A stretch of 41,161 bases of DNA from Prevotellaceae bacterium UBA4301 (lineage in GTDB: Bacteria; Bacteroidota; Bacteroidia; Bacteroidales; Bacteroidaceae): the NCBI GenBank assembly GCA_002395775.1, contig DGUV01000003.1, forward strand, positions 1 through 41,161, in the 5' to 3' direction. The position numbers were made by a program, and so were the translations under genes. The notes beneath the pieces were generated by a model. That model saw only the letters and a program-made list of their open reading frames with translations. It did no database searches and was not told where the DNA came from. Shown here one piece after another: positions 34,112 through 41,161 of the stretch. The first letter of the stretch is position 1. Each line of letters starts with the position of its first letter.

Positions 34112-34699
34112 TCAGATTTCTTCTGCGGACACGATGCCGTGGGTGACGGCATAGATGGTCAGGGCCGACACGCTGCGCAGGTGCAGCTTGTCGCAGATGT
34201 TCTTGCGGTGGGTGATGACCGTGGGTAACGAGATGCACAGGCGGTCGGCAATCTCTTTGTTAATGAAACCGCGTACCACGAGACTCAGCACTTCCACTTC
34301 GCGGGCCGAAAGATCGGGCGATACGGGGCTCTGGGTAGGATGGGCGCCGTGGTTTCCGTGGGCGTGCTGAAACAGGGTCAGGATGGCCTTCAGCAAGTCG
34401 TGTTCGAGTTGTGAGGTGTTGAGTGTGTGGAAGTGGGAGAACTGTGGCCCCGTGATGGGCTGTGCCGTTAGCACGATGGTCTGGCGCTGCCGTTGGAGGA
34501 AGAAGTCGGCATGCTCGATGAGTACCTGCGACGAGACGAAGAAATGCACAAAAGGCGCTATTTCATCGGATTCTTTCTGCATGTCTTCCACCGAGGGGAA
34601 CACACTCACGTCGGCCATGGGGGCCATGTCGCTGAGTATGTTTTTCAGTCCGGTGGCCTCCAGCGTATTCTGGTCGATGATGGCAATGCGTGGAATCAT
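34112..34699 (-). CDS. LuxR-type regulator with degenerate receiver domain
   Basis: A 195-residue protein. Residues 1-110 have the response-regulator fold pattern (RIAIIDQN with Asp9), but the phosphoacceptor position in the third strand reads PFVHFFVSSQV with no Asp, and the conserved Lys of the fifth strand is missing (TIVLTAQPIT). Residues 130-193 are a GerE/LuxR helix-turn-helix: LSAREVEVLSLVVRGFINKE then IADRLCISLPTVITHRKNI. It is thus a DNA-binding regulator unlikely to be controlled by phosphorylation. It lies between the kinase and lyase genes (gaps 29 and 20 nt) and probably regulates this operon. Confidence 0.85.
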   Translation of the reverse strand: MIPRIAIIDQNTLEATGLKNILSDMAPMADVSVFPSVEDMQKESDEIAPFVHFFVSSQVLIEHADFFLQRQRQTIVLTAQPITGPQFSHFHTLNTSQLEHDLLKAILTLFQHAHGNHGAHPTQSPVSPDLSAREVEVLSLVVRGFINKEIADRLCISLPTVITHRKNICDKLHLRSVSALTIYAVTHGIVSAEEI

Positions 34700-34728
34700 G
34701 TTATTCGCGATTTGGTTGTTTTTACGAT

Positions 34729-35652
34729 TTACCTTTTCCTTCTGGCAAACTCCTTGCTGACGAAGTTGTCGGTCGTCTGGCAGACCTCGGAGGCGTAGGC
34801 GGTGGCGTAGTCGATAATTTGCTGCCAGCCTTCGCGTCCGAGTTGGTTCAGGTGGTTGCGGGTGATGCCTAGGCGCAACAGGCCTACGATGAAACCTGCG
34901 TTGAAGTTGTCTCCCGCTCCCACGGTGCTCACCACGTTATCCACGTGCGGAGTCTCAAAGTCGAAGGCCTGGAGGGGGGTGCAGATGGTAATGGTGCCTC
35001 CACCGGATGTGCAGATGAAGAGCGGACAATAGGCTGAAATGTGCCGCTGGTAGATGTCGCGGGCGTCGCGACTCTGGTACATCACCTCAAAGTCGTCGGC
35101 CGAGCCTCTCACCAATGTGGCCTCGCGGAAGTTTTGGTGTATGGCAGGCAGCAGGGCCTCCAGTTCGTGGGCGTGACTGCGGCGGAAGTTCAGATCGTAG
35201 TAGAGTATGGCGCCGGCCCTGTTGGCTGTCTCCAGCGTGGGGACCACCTGAGGGCGCATGCCGTCGCACACGGCATAGTAGGAGCCGAAGAGCAACACGT
35301 CGTCGGCCTCGAACGTGGGCACCTGCCACTGGGGACTGACGTGGGGTGTGTCCTTATAGAACTGGTAGGAGGCGTCGCCGTTTTTGTCGAGGAAGGCCAA
35401 TGAGATGGAACTCTTCTCGCCCTCGCGAACCTCAAATTCTTCGATGGATACGCCGTTTTCTGTCAGGAAGTCCTGCGTCTGCAGCCCCACGCGGTCCCGG
35501 CCCGTGTATCCGATGAAGCGGCATGGCAGTCCTGTGCGCCCCACGGAGATGATGGAGTTGAAGCTGCTGCCGCCAGGCACGGCTGCCACAGGTTGGCCGT
35601 TGCGGAAGAGGATGTCCATGATGGTCTCGCCCATCGCTGTCACTGTGCGCAT
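34729..35652 (-). CDS. PfkB-family sugar kinase
   Basis: A 307-residue cytoplasmic ribokinase-like kinase. N-terminal GETIMDILFRNGQPVAAVPG and GGSSFNSIISVGRTG form the substrate lid and site; the C-terminal STVGAGDNFNAGF contains the catalytic Asp and anion hole. Fructokinase and 2-keto-3-deoxygluconate kinase are both possible; the pectin-lyase context favours KDG or a related pectin-derived sugar acid, but the sequence alone does not decide. It is first in the operon, with a full promoter 24 nt upstream of the ATG. Confidence 0.85.
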   Translation of the reverse strand: MRTVTAMGETIMDILFRNGQPVAAVPGGSSFNSIISVGRTGLPCRFIGYTGRDRVGLQTQDFLTENGVSIEEFEVREGEKSSISLAFLDKNGDASYQFYKDTPHVSPQWQVPTFEADDVLLFGSYYAVCDGMRPQVVPTLETANRAGAILYYDLNFRRSHAHELEALLPAIHQNFREATLVRGSADDFEVMYQSRDARDIYQRHISAYCPLFICTSGGGTITICTPLQAFDFETPHVDNVVSTVGAGDNFNAGFIVGLLRLGITRNHLNQLGREGWQQIIDYATAYASEVCQTTDNFVSKEFARRKR

Positions 35653-35674
35653 AGTCTCTCGTTGATTTCTGAGG

Positions 35675-35738
35675 GCAAAGATACGAATAAGCGAGCGATT
35701 TCACAAATATATTTGATGAAATCCGAGCGAGAGTATCT
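35675..35738 (-). repeat. Promoter-bearing 64-bp element, copy A
   Basis: Read on the minus strand it is identical at 63 of 64 positions to 37311-37374 on the plus strand. It contains TTTG (35707-35704), a 20-bp spacer and TATCTTTG (35683-35676), and so drives the PfkB operon. Around the -33 box lies GATTTCA-T-CAAATATATTTG-TGAAATC, a palindrome broken by one extra base. Confidence 0.9.
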
Positions 35739-35763
35739 GAGAACATGGCGCTGACGGAACATA

Positions 35764-35801
35764 ATGAGCCCTTGCTATCCTCCCGGACGGCAAGGGCTCA
35801 T
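35764..35801. terminator. Hairpin after the small membrane protein gene
   Basis: Perfect 12-bp arms ATGAGCCCTTGC (35764-35775) and GCAAGGGCTCAT (35790-35801) with a 14-nt loop. The tail on the minus strand is only weakly T-rich (TATGTT), so it is a probable but unproven terminator for the minus-strand ECF cluster ending at 35841. Confidence 0.55.
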
Positions 35802-35840
35802 GTCGTTTAACTGAAAAGTCTTAAAGTATTCTTGCAATTG

Positions 35841-36263
35841 TTATTCTGTTTCTTTCGACTTGTGTGCTGCGTCGCGCTGCTGCAGTTTGTATTCGATGAG
35901 GAACGAACAGAACAGGCCGATGCCGCAACCGAAGGCGATGATGATCCAGAAATAAACGCTCATGGGACTGTCTGCGGGCTTCAGATGGAGCAGGTAGTCG
36001 ATGAGCGCTCCCAGTCCCAGACCGATGAGTACGCAGGCCCAGCGCAGCGCAGGGTAGGGGTTAGAGCTCTGGCGCTTCTGCGGTTCGTCCACCAGATACT
36101 TGGCTGTCTCCAGGTCGGTCTTGTTCTCGATGATGAGACGACGGATTTCACGGGCATTGTCGCTCTTCTTCACACTGCTTATGATGCCGGCAATGATGGC
36201 TACGATGGGGATGCCCAGGCTCAGTGCCACGGCCAGTACGCCAGCTAAATCTTTTGAATCCAT
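35841..36263 (-). CDS. Small membrane protein of unknown function
   Basis: A 140-residue protein with three likely membrane helices: LAGVLAVALSLGIPIVAIIAGII (6-28), WACVLIGLGLGALIDYLL (about 75-92) and VYFWIIIAFGCGIGLFCSFLI (about 103-123). A charged cytoplasmic stretch of about 45 residues (KKSDNAREIRRLIIENKTDL) lies between helices 1 and 2. No signal-peptide cleavage site. Similar small proteins are found after ECF sigma genes in Bacteroidetes; third gene of the cluster that starts at 37200. Function unknown. Confidence 0.75.
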   Translation of the reverse strand: MDSKDLAGVLAVALSLGIPIVAIIAGIISSVKKSDNAREIRRLIIENKTDLETAKYLVDEPQKRQSSNPYPALRWACVLIGLGLGALIDYLLHLKPADSPMSVYFWIIIAFGCGIGLFCSFLIEYKLQQRDAAHKSKETE

Positions 36264-36346
36264 ATTCTTACTGTTTTTTAGATGTTAATACTGTTTTATT
36301 ACTTCTGAACGTCGTTCATCGTTATGACCCGCGCCACTGCGGATTA

Positions 36347-36658
36347 TTACACTTCGGCGATGGAAAAGTTCTTCATCTCGCGCCAGGCCAGACAGGTCAT
36401 CCCGGTCAGGGGGATGAGCAGGACTAAGCGCAGGGGGCCGAGTGTGGGGTTGGTGGCGGTCACATAGATGCCCCAACCGAAGACCAGTCCCATCAGGGGC
36501 AGACCGAAGGAGAAGGCCACGAGGCGTGCCCAGCGGCGCATCCACTGCCAACGTGCACGGCGGCGGATGTCCTTCACGATGGTCTTGTTCAGCGCCTCGA
36601 GGGTCTGTTGCCGTTCCAGCGAGGCCACGATCAGTTTGTCCAGTTCCTTGTCGTCCAT
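36347..36658 (-). CDS. Small two-helix membrane protein, possible anti-sigma partner
   Basis: A 103-residue protein. An acidic/basic helical N-terminus (MDDKELDKLIVASLERQQTL, then EALNKTIVKDIRRRARW) precedes two membrane helices (LVAFSFGLPLMGLVFGWGIYV and LRLVLLIPLTGMTCLAW). It begins 11 nt after the ECF sigma stop, and a cytoplasmic helical N-terminus with following membrane helices fits a protein that holds a sigma factor at the membrane. No zinc motif. Function inferred from position. Confidence 0.7.
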   Translation of the reverse strand: MDDKELDKLIVASLERQQTLEALNKTIVKDIRRRARWQWMRRWARLVAFSFGLPLMGLVFGWGIYVTATNPTLGPLRLVLLIPLTGMTCLAWREMKNFSIAEV

Positions 36659-36669
36659 ACGTCAGTCTC

Positions 36670-37200
36670 CTATTTGTTTGATTCTCGATTCATCTTCTCC
36701 TTCAGTTTCTCTCGTATGCGGTGCAGCCGCACCAGCACGTTCTGCTGCGTGAGCCCCGTCAGTTGGGCGATGTCGGCCGTCTTCCTTTGTTCGTAGTAAT
36801 GGAGGCGGATGAGCATCTGGTCCTGTTCGGGCAGCTCGCTAAGGGCCTGCTCCATGTGCAACAGCCGTTCCTCGTGTTCGGGGTCGAAGTTGTCGGGCAG
36901 CGTATCGGCCACGTCTTCGGCCGGCCGGCCACGATGGCGGCGCTCCTTCTCCACGATGTGCAGGGCCGTGTGCACGGCAATAATGGCCAGCCACCCCTTC
37001 AGTTCCTGGCCACGCCATAGGGGCAATTGCTCGTAGGCCTTCACGAATGTCTGCTGGGCGACTTCGGCTGCCAGTTCCTCGCGATGCACCACGCTCATGG
37101 CCTTGCTGAAGACCATGCCCGAATGGCGCTTCACAACCTCGGCAAACAGCCTCGTGTCGCCCTGTTGCGTGATTCTTTCTACCAGTTCTCTGTCGCTCAT
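36670..37200 (-). CDS. ECF-type RNA polymerase sigma factor
   Basis: A 176-residue sigma-70 family protein. Region 2 spans about 15-85 (HSGMVFSKAMSVVHREELAA, EVAQQTFVKAYEQLPLWRG) and region 4 about 115-170 (LSELPEQDQMLIRLHYYEQR, TADIAQLTGLTQQNVLVRLH). It is first in a three-gene minus-strand cluster with two small membrane proteins. No clear TAnnTTTG promoter precedes it, which would fit autoregulation by its own, different promoter type. It differs from the ECF factor at 13.1-13.6 kb and is not a recent copy of it. Confidence 0.9.
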   Translation of the reverse strand: MSDRELVERITQQGDTRLFAEVVKRHSGMVFSKAMSVVHREELAAEVAQQTFVKAYEQLPLWRGQELKGWLAIIAVHTALHIVEKERRHRGRPAEDVADTLPDNFDPEHEERLLHMEQALSELPEQDQMLIRLHYYEQRKTADIAQLTGLTQQNVLVRLHRIREKLKEKMNRESNK

Positions 37201-37310
37201 TTTTGCCAGCGTTCTATTATTTAAACCCGCAACCTGCCAAATTATTACATCTGTTGTCCGTCTTTTGCTCGAAAATGACCAAACTTATTTGGACTTTGAC
37301 CTTTGGTCGA

Positions 37311-37374
37311 AGATACTCGCGCTCGGATTTCATCAAATATATTTGTGAAATCGCTCGCTTATTCGTATCTTTGC
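37311..37374 (+). repeat. Promoter-bearing 64-bp element, copy B
   Basis: Matches copy A (35675-35738, opposite strand) at 63 of 64 bases; the only difference is at the ninth base. It contains TTTG (37342-37345), a 20-bp spacer and TATCTTTG (37366-37373), placing a full promoter 19 nt before the helicase ATG. The two copies face outward and bracket the ECF sigma cluster. Confidence 0.9.
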
Positions 37375-37392
37375 GGCCAAATCCCAAGACAC

Positions 37393-39363
37393 ATGACAGA
37401 ATTCAAAGATTTGGGCCTCGGACAGGAGCTGTTGCAGGCCATCACGGAACAAGGTTACGAACATCCCATGCCCGTGCAGGAGCAGGTGATACCCTGGCTG
37501 TTGCAAAGCACCGAGGACGCAGAGACAAGTCGCGACCTTGTGGCTCTGGCCCAGACGGGAACGGGCAAGACGGCTGCCTTCGGCCTGCCCCTGTTGCATC
37601 TGCTGCAAGGCATGGAGCCCGTGGGACAACCCCAGGTGCTCATCCTCAGCCCCACCCGTGAATTGTGCCTGCAGATTGCCGACGACCTGCAAGGCTTTGC
37701 CAAGTACATGCCCGAGGTGCGCATCCTGGCCGTCTATGGCGGGGCTAACATCGAGCCCCAGATGAGGGCACTTCGGCATGGGGTGGACATCGTGGTGGCT
37801 ACGCCCGGCCGATTGGTGGACCTGATGACGCGCAAGCGTGTGGCTGTGCTCGACAGGGTGCGCTACTTGGTGTTGGACGAGGCCGACGAAATGCTCTCCA
37901 TGGGTTTCCAGGAGGACCTCGACACCATCCTCGAGGGCGTGCCTGAGGAGCACCGGACGCTGCTCTTCTCGGCAACTATGAGCCGCGAGATAGAGCGCAT
38001 AGCCAAGAAATACTTGCGCGAGGCCCACGAGATACAGATCGGCAGCCGCAACGAGGGGGCCGAGAACGTGAATCACGTCTATTACATGGTGCAGGCCAAG
38101 GACAAGTATCTGGCCCTGAAGCGCGTGGTGGACTACTATCCCCGCATCTATGCCATCATCTTCTGCCGTACGCGAATGGAGACGCAGGAGATTGCCGACG
38201 CGCTCATCCGCGATGGTTACAATGCCGATGCCCTGCATGGCGACCTCAGTCAGCAGCAGCGCGACCTGACGATGCAGCGATTCCGACAGCACCGCATCCA
38301 ACTGCTGGTGGCTACCGACGTGGCCGCACGCGGACTGGACGTGGACGACCTCACACATGTCATCAACTATGGCATGCCCGACGATGTGGAATACTATACC
38401 CATCGCAGCGGCCGTACGGGCCGGGCAGGCAAGAAGGGTACGTCGATAAGCATCGTGCACGTTCGCGAGAAGCACAAAATCCGACAGATAGAGCAGGTCA
38501 TCAAGAAGGAGTTCGTGCGTCAGCCACTGCCCGAACCCAAGGAAATCTGCGGCAAGCAACTCTACCACGTCATTGACGAGATAGAGCGCGTGGAGGTGGA
38601 CGAGGAACAGATAGCCCCCTTCATGGACGAGGTGACAAGGCGCTGGGCTTGGCTGGAGAAGGACGACATCGTGAAGCGACTGCTAAGCCGCGAGTTCGGA
38701 CGATTCCTGCGCTATTATGCCAATGCGCCCGAGATAGAGGAGGTGAGCGAGAAAGGACAAGGCGCAAAGGACAAGGCATCGTCTGGAAAGAAGCGCAAGA
38801 AGGGCGACCACACAGCCGAGGAGGGCTACACCAGGCTGTTCCTCTCGGTGAGCAAAATAGACGGTTTCTTTGCCAAGGAAATCATTAAACTCATCAATGA
38901 CAAGGTGAAGGGACAGAAGGTGGAAATTGGTCGCATCGACCTGCTGAAGAACATTTCCTTCGTGGAGGTGGCCGAGGAGGACGCCACTCGCGTCATGAAG
39001 GCCTTGAAGGGCACCCGCGTCAAAGGACGTGAGGTGGTCGTGGACTATGCTGACAAGAGTTCCTCTCCCAAGAAAGCCACTCGCACAAAGGACAGGAAAG
39101 AGGGAAAGAAAGACAGGCGGAAAGAGCAATATCCCACCGACTTCTTCGACCAACCCACCGGAAAAAAGAAAGCGAAGAAAGCTGCCAAGTCCAGTCGCGA
39201 AGAGCGCGGCTACGACGCACCCCGTGGCCGTAAGCTCAAGGCTGCGGATAAACGAGGGGAGTCGGAGTTTACTTCGACTTCCGAGCGGAAGCAGCCTCGG
39301 ACGAAGTTCAAGAAAGAGGACTGGATGAAGTTCCTGCATCCCGAACTGAAAGACAAACCCTAA
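37393..39363 (+). CDS. DEAD-box RNA helicase with C-terminal RNA-binding domain
   Basis: A 656-residue ATP-dependent RNA helicase. Motifs: Q motif (YEHPMPVQEQVIP), I ALAQTGTGKTAAF, Ia SPTRELCLQ, II VLDEADEML, III FSATMS, IV IIFCRT, V ATDVAARGLDV, VI HRSGRTGRAG. After a charged linker, about 480-560 (GYTRLFLSVSKIDGFFAKEI) resembles the DbpA-type RNA-binding domain; the tail is Lys-rich. This form suggests a role in ribosome assembly or cold-shock RNA remodelling (CsdA/DbpA-like). The start at 37393 follows copy B of the promoter element; a longer frame would run through the promoter. Confidence 0.94.
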   Translation: MTEFKDLGLGQELLQAITEQGYEHPMPVQEQVIPWLLQSTEDAETSRDLVALAQTGTGKTAAFGLPLLHLLQGMEPVGQPQVLILSPTRELCLQIADDLQGFAKYMPEVRILAVYGGANIEPQMRALRHGVDIVVATPGRLVDLMTRKRVAVLDRVRYLVLDEADEMLSMGFQEDLDTILEGVPEEHRTLLFSATMSREIERIAKKYLREAHEIQIGSRNEGAENVNHVYYMVQAKDKYLALKRVVDYYPRIYAIIFCRTRMETQEIADALIRDGYNADALHGDLSQQQRDLTMQRFRQHRIQLLVATDVAARGLDVDDLTHVINYGMPDDVEYYTHRSGRTGRAGKKGTSISIVHVREKHKIRQIEQVIKKEFVRQPLPEPKEICGKQLYHVIDEIERVEVDEEQIAPFMDEVTRRWAWLEKDDIVKRLLSREFGRFLRYYANAPEIEEVSEKGQGAKDKASSGKKRKKGDHTAEEGYTRLFLSVSKIDGFFAKEIIKLINDKVKGQKVEIGRIDLLKNISFVEVAEEDATRVMKALKGTRVKGREVVVDYADKSSSPKKATRTKDRKEGKKDRRKEQYPTDFFDQPTGKKKAKKAAKSSREERGYDAPRGRKLKAADKRGESEFTSTSERKQPRTKFKKEDWMKFLHPELKDKP

Positions 39364-39401
39364 AAATATAGCCAGTAAAAAGTAAAAAAAAAGGAAAAAC
39401 A

Positions 39402-40454
39402 ATGAAGCAACGAGTGTTACAAATGGTGTTGTGGCTGATGCCGGCCATGACTTATGCACAGGGTGGGAGCCACGACGCTCCCCTGCGCAGTATCTATGTC
39501 GAGGTGAACGGTCCCAACATCGCGAGCCTTAACTTCGACTCGCGACTGCGAGGCCACAGTGGATGGGGCTACCGCGTGGGTATCGGTTACAACCGCTACA
39601 AGGATGAGTCGTACTGTCTCCTGGCTAGTGGGAATACATCGTGGTGGAACGGCCGTACGGTCAGGACACAGGGTGTAAGCGTTCCCTTGGAAGTGAACTA
39701 TCTGCTGGGCCGCCGCCAACATAAGTTCGAGACCGGAGCCGGAGTGGCCTTGGGCATATTCCGCGAGCGTGTACATCTGCATACCCTCCAGCGCGAGTGG
39801 TGGACTGACGAGAATGACACCGAATGGATGCAGGAGAAGGAATCCGATAACTATCAGCACAGCAGGCATTTTGGCTACTATGCCTACGTCAACGTGGGCT
39901 ACCGCTTGCAGACCCACCGCGGCTTCCTCCTGCGCCTGGGTACGGCCTTGGGCTATGGAGGCGACGAACACACACCCTACCGCGATGAATGGAGCCTGCG
40001 ACCCTACGCCGCCCTGGGCTACACCCTACCCGCCGGACGCATGCAGATGGAGGACTCCCGTCAGCCGACCGACACCGCGGACACACCAGGCTACCGTGCC
40101 ATGGTGGAGGCTATGGGTGGAGTCACTGAGGATTCCCCTTTCCTGGCCGTAAGCACCAGCCACGGCTACCGCTTCAACTCACGTGTCTACCTGGGTGGTG
40201 GCCTGGCCCTGACCACCGATGGCATCCCCTTGTTTGCCCACGGCCACTTCAACCTGATGAAGACACGCACTGCGCCACTCGTCGACGTGAAGGGAGGCTA
40301 CAACTTCGGCTATCTCGACTCGCCGCTCTACCTCTCCGCAGGTGTCGGCATCAACCACCGCTTCCGTCCCCGTCGTGCGCTCGGCTGCACCCTCAGCTAC
40401 TTCCGTATCGAGGATGTGAATGGCTGGACGTTCAACCTCAGCGTGGAACTTTGA
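39402..40454 (+). CDS. Outer-membrane beta-barrel protein of unknown function
   Basis: A 350-residue exported protein (MKQRVLQMVLWLMPAMTYAQ). The rest is made of alternating strands with aromatic ends (GWGYRVGIGYNRYKDESYCL, FGYYAYVNVGYRLQ, LRPYAALGYTLPAG) and a terminal strand WTFNLSVEL, as in small beta barrels. No domain name recognised. It lies 38 nt after the helicase and 25 nt before the S46 peptidase, all on the plus strand, with no terminator seen between. Confidence 0.75.
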   Translation: MKQRVLQMVLWLMPAMTYAQGGSHDAPLRSIYVEVNGPNIASLNFDSRLRGHSGWGYRVGIGYNRYKDESYCLLASGNTSWWNGRTVRTQGVSVPLEVNYLLGRRQHKFETGAGVALGIFRERVHLHTLQREWWTDENDTEWMQEKESDNYQHSRHFGYYAYVNVGYRLQTHRGFLLRLGTALGYGGDEHTPYRDEWSLRPYAALGYTLPAGRMQMEDSRQPTDTADTPGYRAMVEAMGGVTEDSPFLAVSTSHGYRFNSRVYLGGGLALTTDGIPLFAHGHFNLMKTRTAPLVDVKGGYNFGYLDSPLYLSAGVGINHRFRPRRALGCTLSYFRIEDVNGWTFNLSVEL

Positions 40455-40479
40455 TGATACAGAACTAAAACATAAGCCT

Positions 40480-41161
40480 ATGAAACGTTTTCTTCTATCC
40501 CTGCTGCTCCTCGGCGCAGCCAACTTTTCACTTTTCACTTTTCAACTTTCAACTTTAAGGGCCGACGAGGGCATGTGGATGCTGAACAACATCAACGAGC
40601 AGACGGCCAAGGTGATGCGCGACTTAGGCCTGCAACTCACGCCCCTGCAACTCTACAACCCCGAGGGCGAGAGCCTGAAGGACTGCGTGGTGGACTTCTG
40701 CGACTTCTGCTCGGGCGTCGTCGTGAGCCCCCAGGGACTCGTGTTCACCAACCACCACTGCGGCTTCTCCGGCATACAGAAACTCTCCACCCCCGAGGAC
40801 GACATCCTCAAGAACGGCTTTGCGGCCAAGAGCCTCGAGGAGGAGCGACCCGTCGAGGGATTCTTCGTGCGCTTCCTGGAGCGCACCGAGGAGTGCACCG
40901 GTCGCGTCATGCGCGCCATGAACAAAATCTACCAGGACAACCCCGACAAAGACCCCAAGCAGCTGGACAGCGAGAACCTCGACTCGGTGATGAGCGCCGT
41001 GGAGAAGGAGTACACCCGGCAGAACCCCGGCCGTTACTGCCTCGTGAAGTCGTACTACGGCGGCAACGCCTACTACGCCTCGGTCTATAAGGTATACACC
41101 GACATACGCCTCGTCTTCACCCCCACGCAGACGCTGGGCAAGTTTGGCGGCGACACCGACA
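40480..41161 (+). CDS. S46-family dipeptidyl-peptidase (DPP7/DPP11 type), 3' truncated
   Basis: The first 227 residues of an S46 serine exopeptidase, cut by the window edge. The signal peptide (MKRFLLSLLLLGAANFSLFT) is followed by DEGMWMLNN, the family N-terminus. GVVVSPQGLVFTNHHCGFSG (about 79-98) carries the catalytic His of the chymotrypsin fold, and the window ends at KFGGDTD, the family Asp region; the Ser would lie beyond. These periplasmic enzymes release dipeptides during peptide catabolism; DPP7 or DPP11 specificity depends on a residue not present here. The signal-peptide core is encoded by a heptamer repeat. Confidence 0.9.
   Translation, partial: MKRFLLSLLLLGAANFSLFTFQLSTLRADEGMWMLNNINEQTAKVMRDLGLQLTPLQLYNPEGESLKDCVVDFCDFCSGVVVSPQGLVFTNHHCGFSGIQKLSTPEDDILKNGFAAKSLEEERPVEGFFVRFLERTEECTGRVMRAMNKIYQDNPDKDPKQLDSENLDSVMSAVEKEYTRQNPGRYCLVKSYYGGNAYYASVYKVYTDIRLVFTPTQTLGKFGGDTD
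40523..40557 (+). repeat. Five tandem heptamers in the S46 signal-peptide codons
   Basis: ACTTTTC three times, then AACTTTC and AACTTTA, end to end over 35 nt. They encode the end of the signal peptide. The period of 7 shifts the frame if one unit is gained or lost. Confidence 0.8.

Noticed and set aside
35675..37374. Insertion sequence with 64-bp terminal inverted repeats
   Set aside because: No transposase lies inside, no target-site duplication was found at the ends, and each repeat is a working-type promoter for the outside gene. Kept only as a possible invertible or mobile-promoter finding.

Overview
The window looks like a chromosomal segment of a Bacteroidales bacterium close to Prevotella/Segatella. 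The evidence is the repeated Bacteroidetes-type promoter (TTTG, about 20 bp, TAnnTTTG), a TonB-dependent receptor, Prevotella-style C-terminal tails on secreted proteins, an S46 peptidase, a short primary sigma factor and polysaccharide lyases. No database was searched; all names come from reading motifs.

Region 1 (1-7.2 kb) is clearly more AT-rich than the rest and holds a defence island ending at a tRNA-Met(CAT) gene. After the 3' end of an unidentified plus-strand gene come, all on the minus strand: a restriction-modification operon (small HTH controller, two TSPP-type DNA methyltransferases, HNH/zinc endonuclease; 6839 to 2702) and directly downstream a two-gene CBASS operon (CdnE-like nucleotidyltransferase and a TIR-STING effector; 2563 to 553). 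The CBASS operon has its own -7 element with a perfect inverted repeat just upstream. The likely sequence of events is: phage infection, cyclic dinucleotide synthesis, STING oligomerisation, NAD+ destruction by the TIR domain.

Region 2 (7.2-19 kb) is GC-rich core: ribF; a large secreted GH2 beta-galactosidase; and a minus-strand cluster NUDIX, topA, aroK, speA, ECF sigma factor, putative anti-sigma protein. aroK/speA and speA/sigma each overlap by ATGA.

Region 3 (19-28.6 kb) holds an NfeD-like/flotillin pair, a calycin-like lipoprotein with a TonB-dependent receptor, a DUF3943 protein, a secreted protein with a sorting-type tail, and the primary sigma factor. Its intergenic DNA is unusually structured: a hairpin lying over a promoter, a double palindrome, and three 22-bp-spaced palindromes.

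Region 4 (28.7-35.7 kb) is a four-gene minus-strand operon for pectin/rhamnogalacturonan: PfkB sugar kinase, LuxR-type regulator with a degenerate receiver, a giant PL11 lyase fused to autotransporter-type beta repeats, and a PL10 pectate lyase. No SusC/SusD pair is present.

Region 5 (35.7-41.2 kb) has an ECF sigma factor with two small membrane proteins, bracketed by two inverted 64-bp copies of one promoter-bearing element (63/64 identical). It is followed by a DEAD-box helicase, a beta-barrel protein and the start of an S46 dipeptidyl-peptidase. Three separate places (7344, 22071, 40523) carry degenerate tandem repeats with the same 7-nt period but different heptamers; two of them lie in or just after signal-peptide coding sequence.
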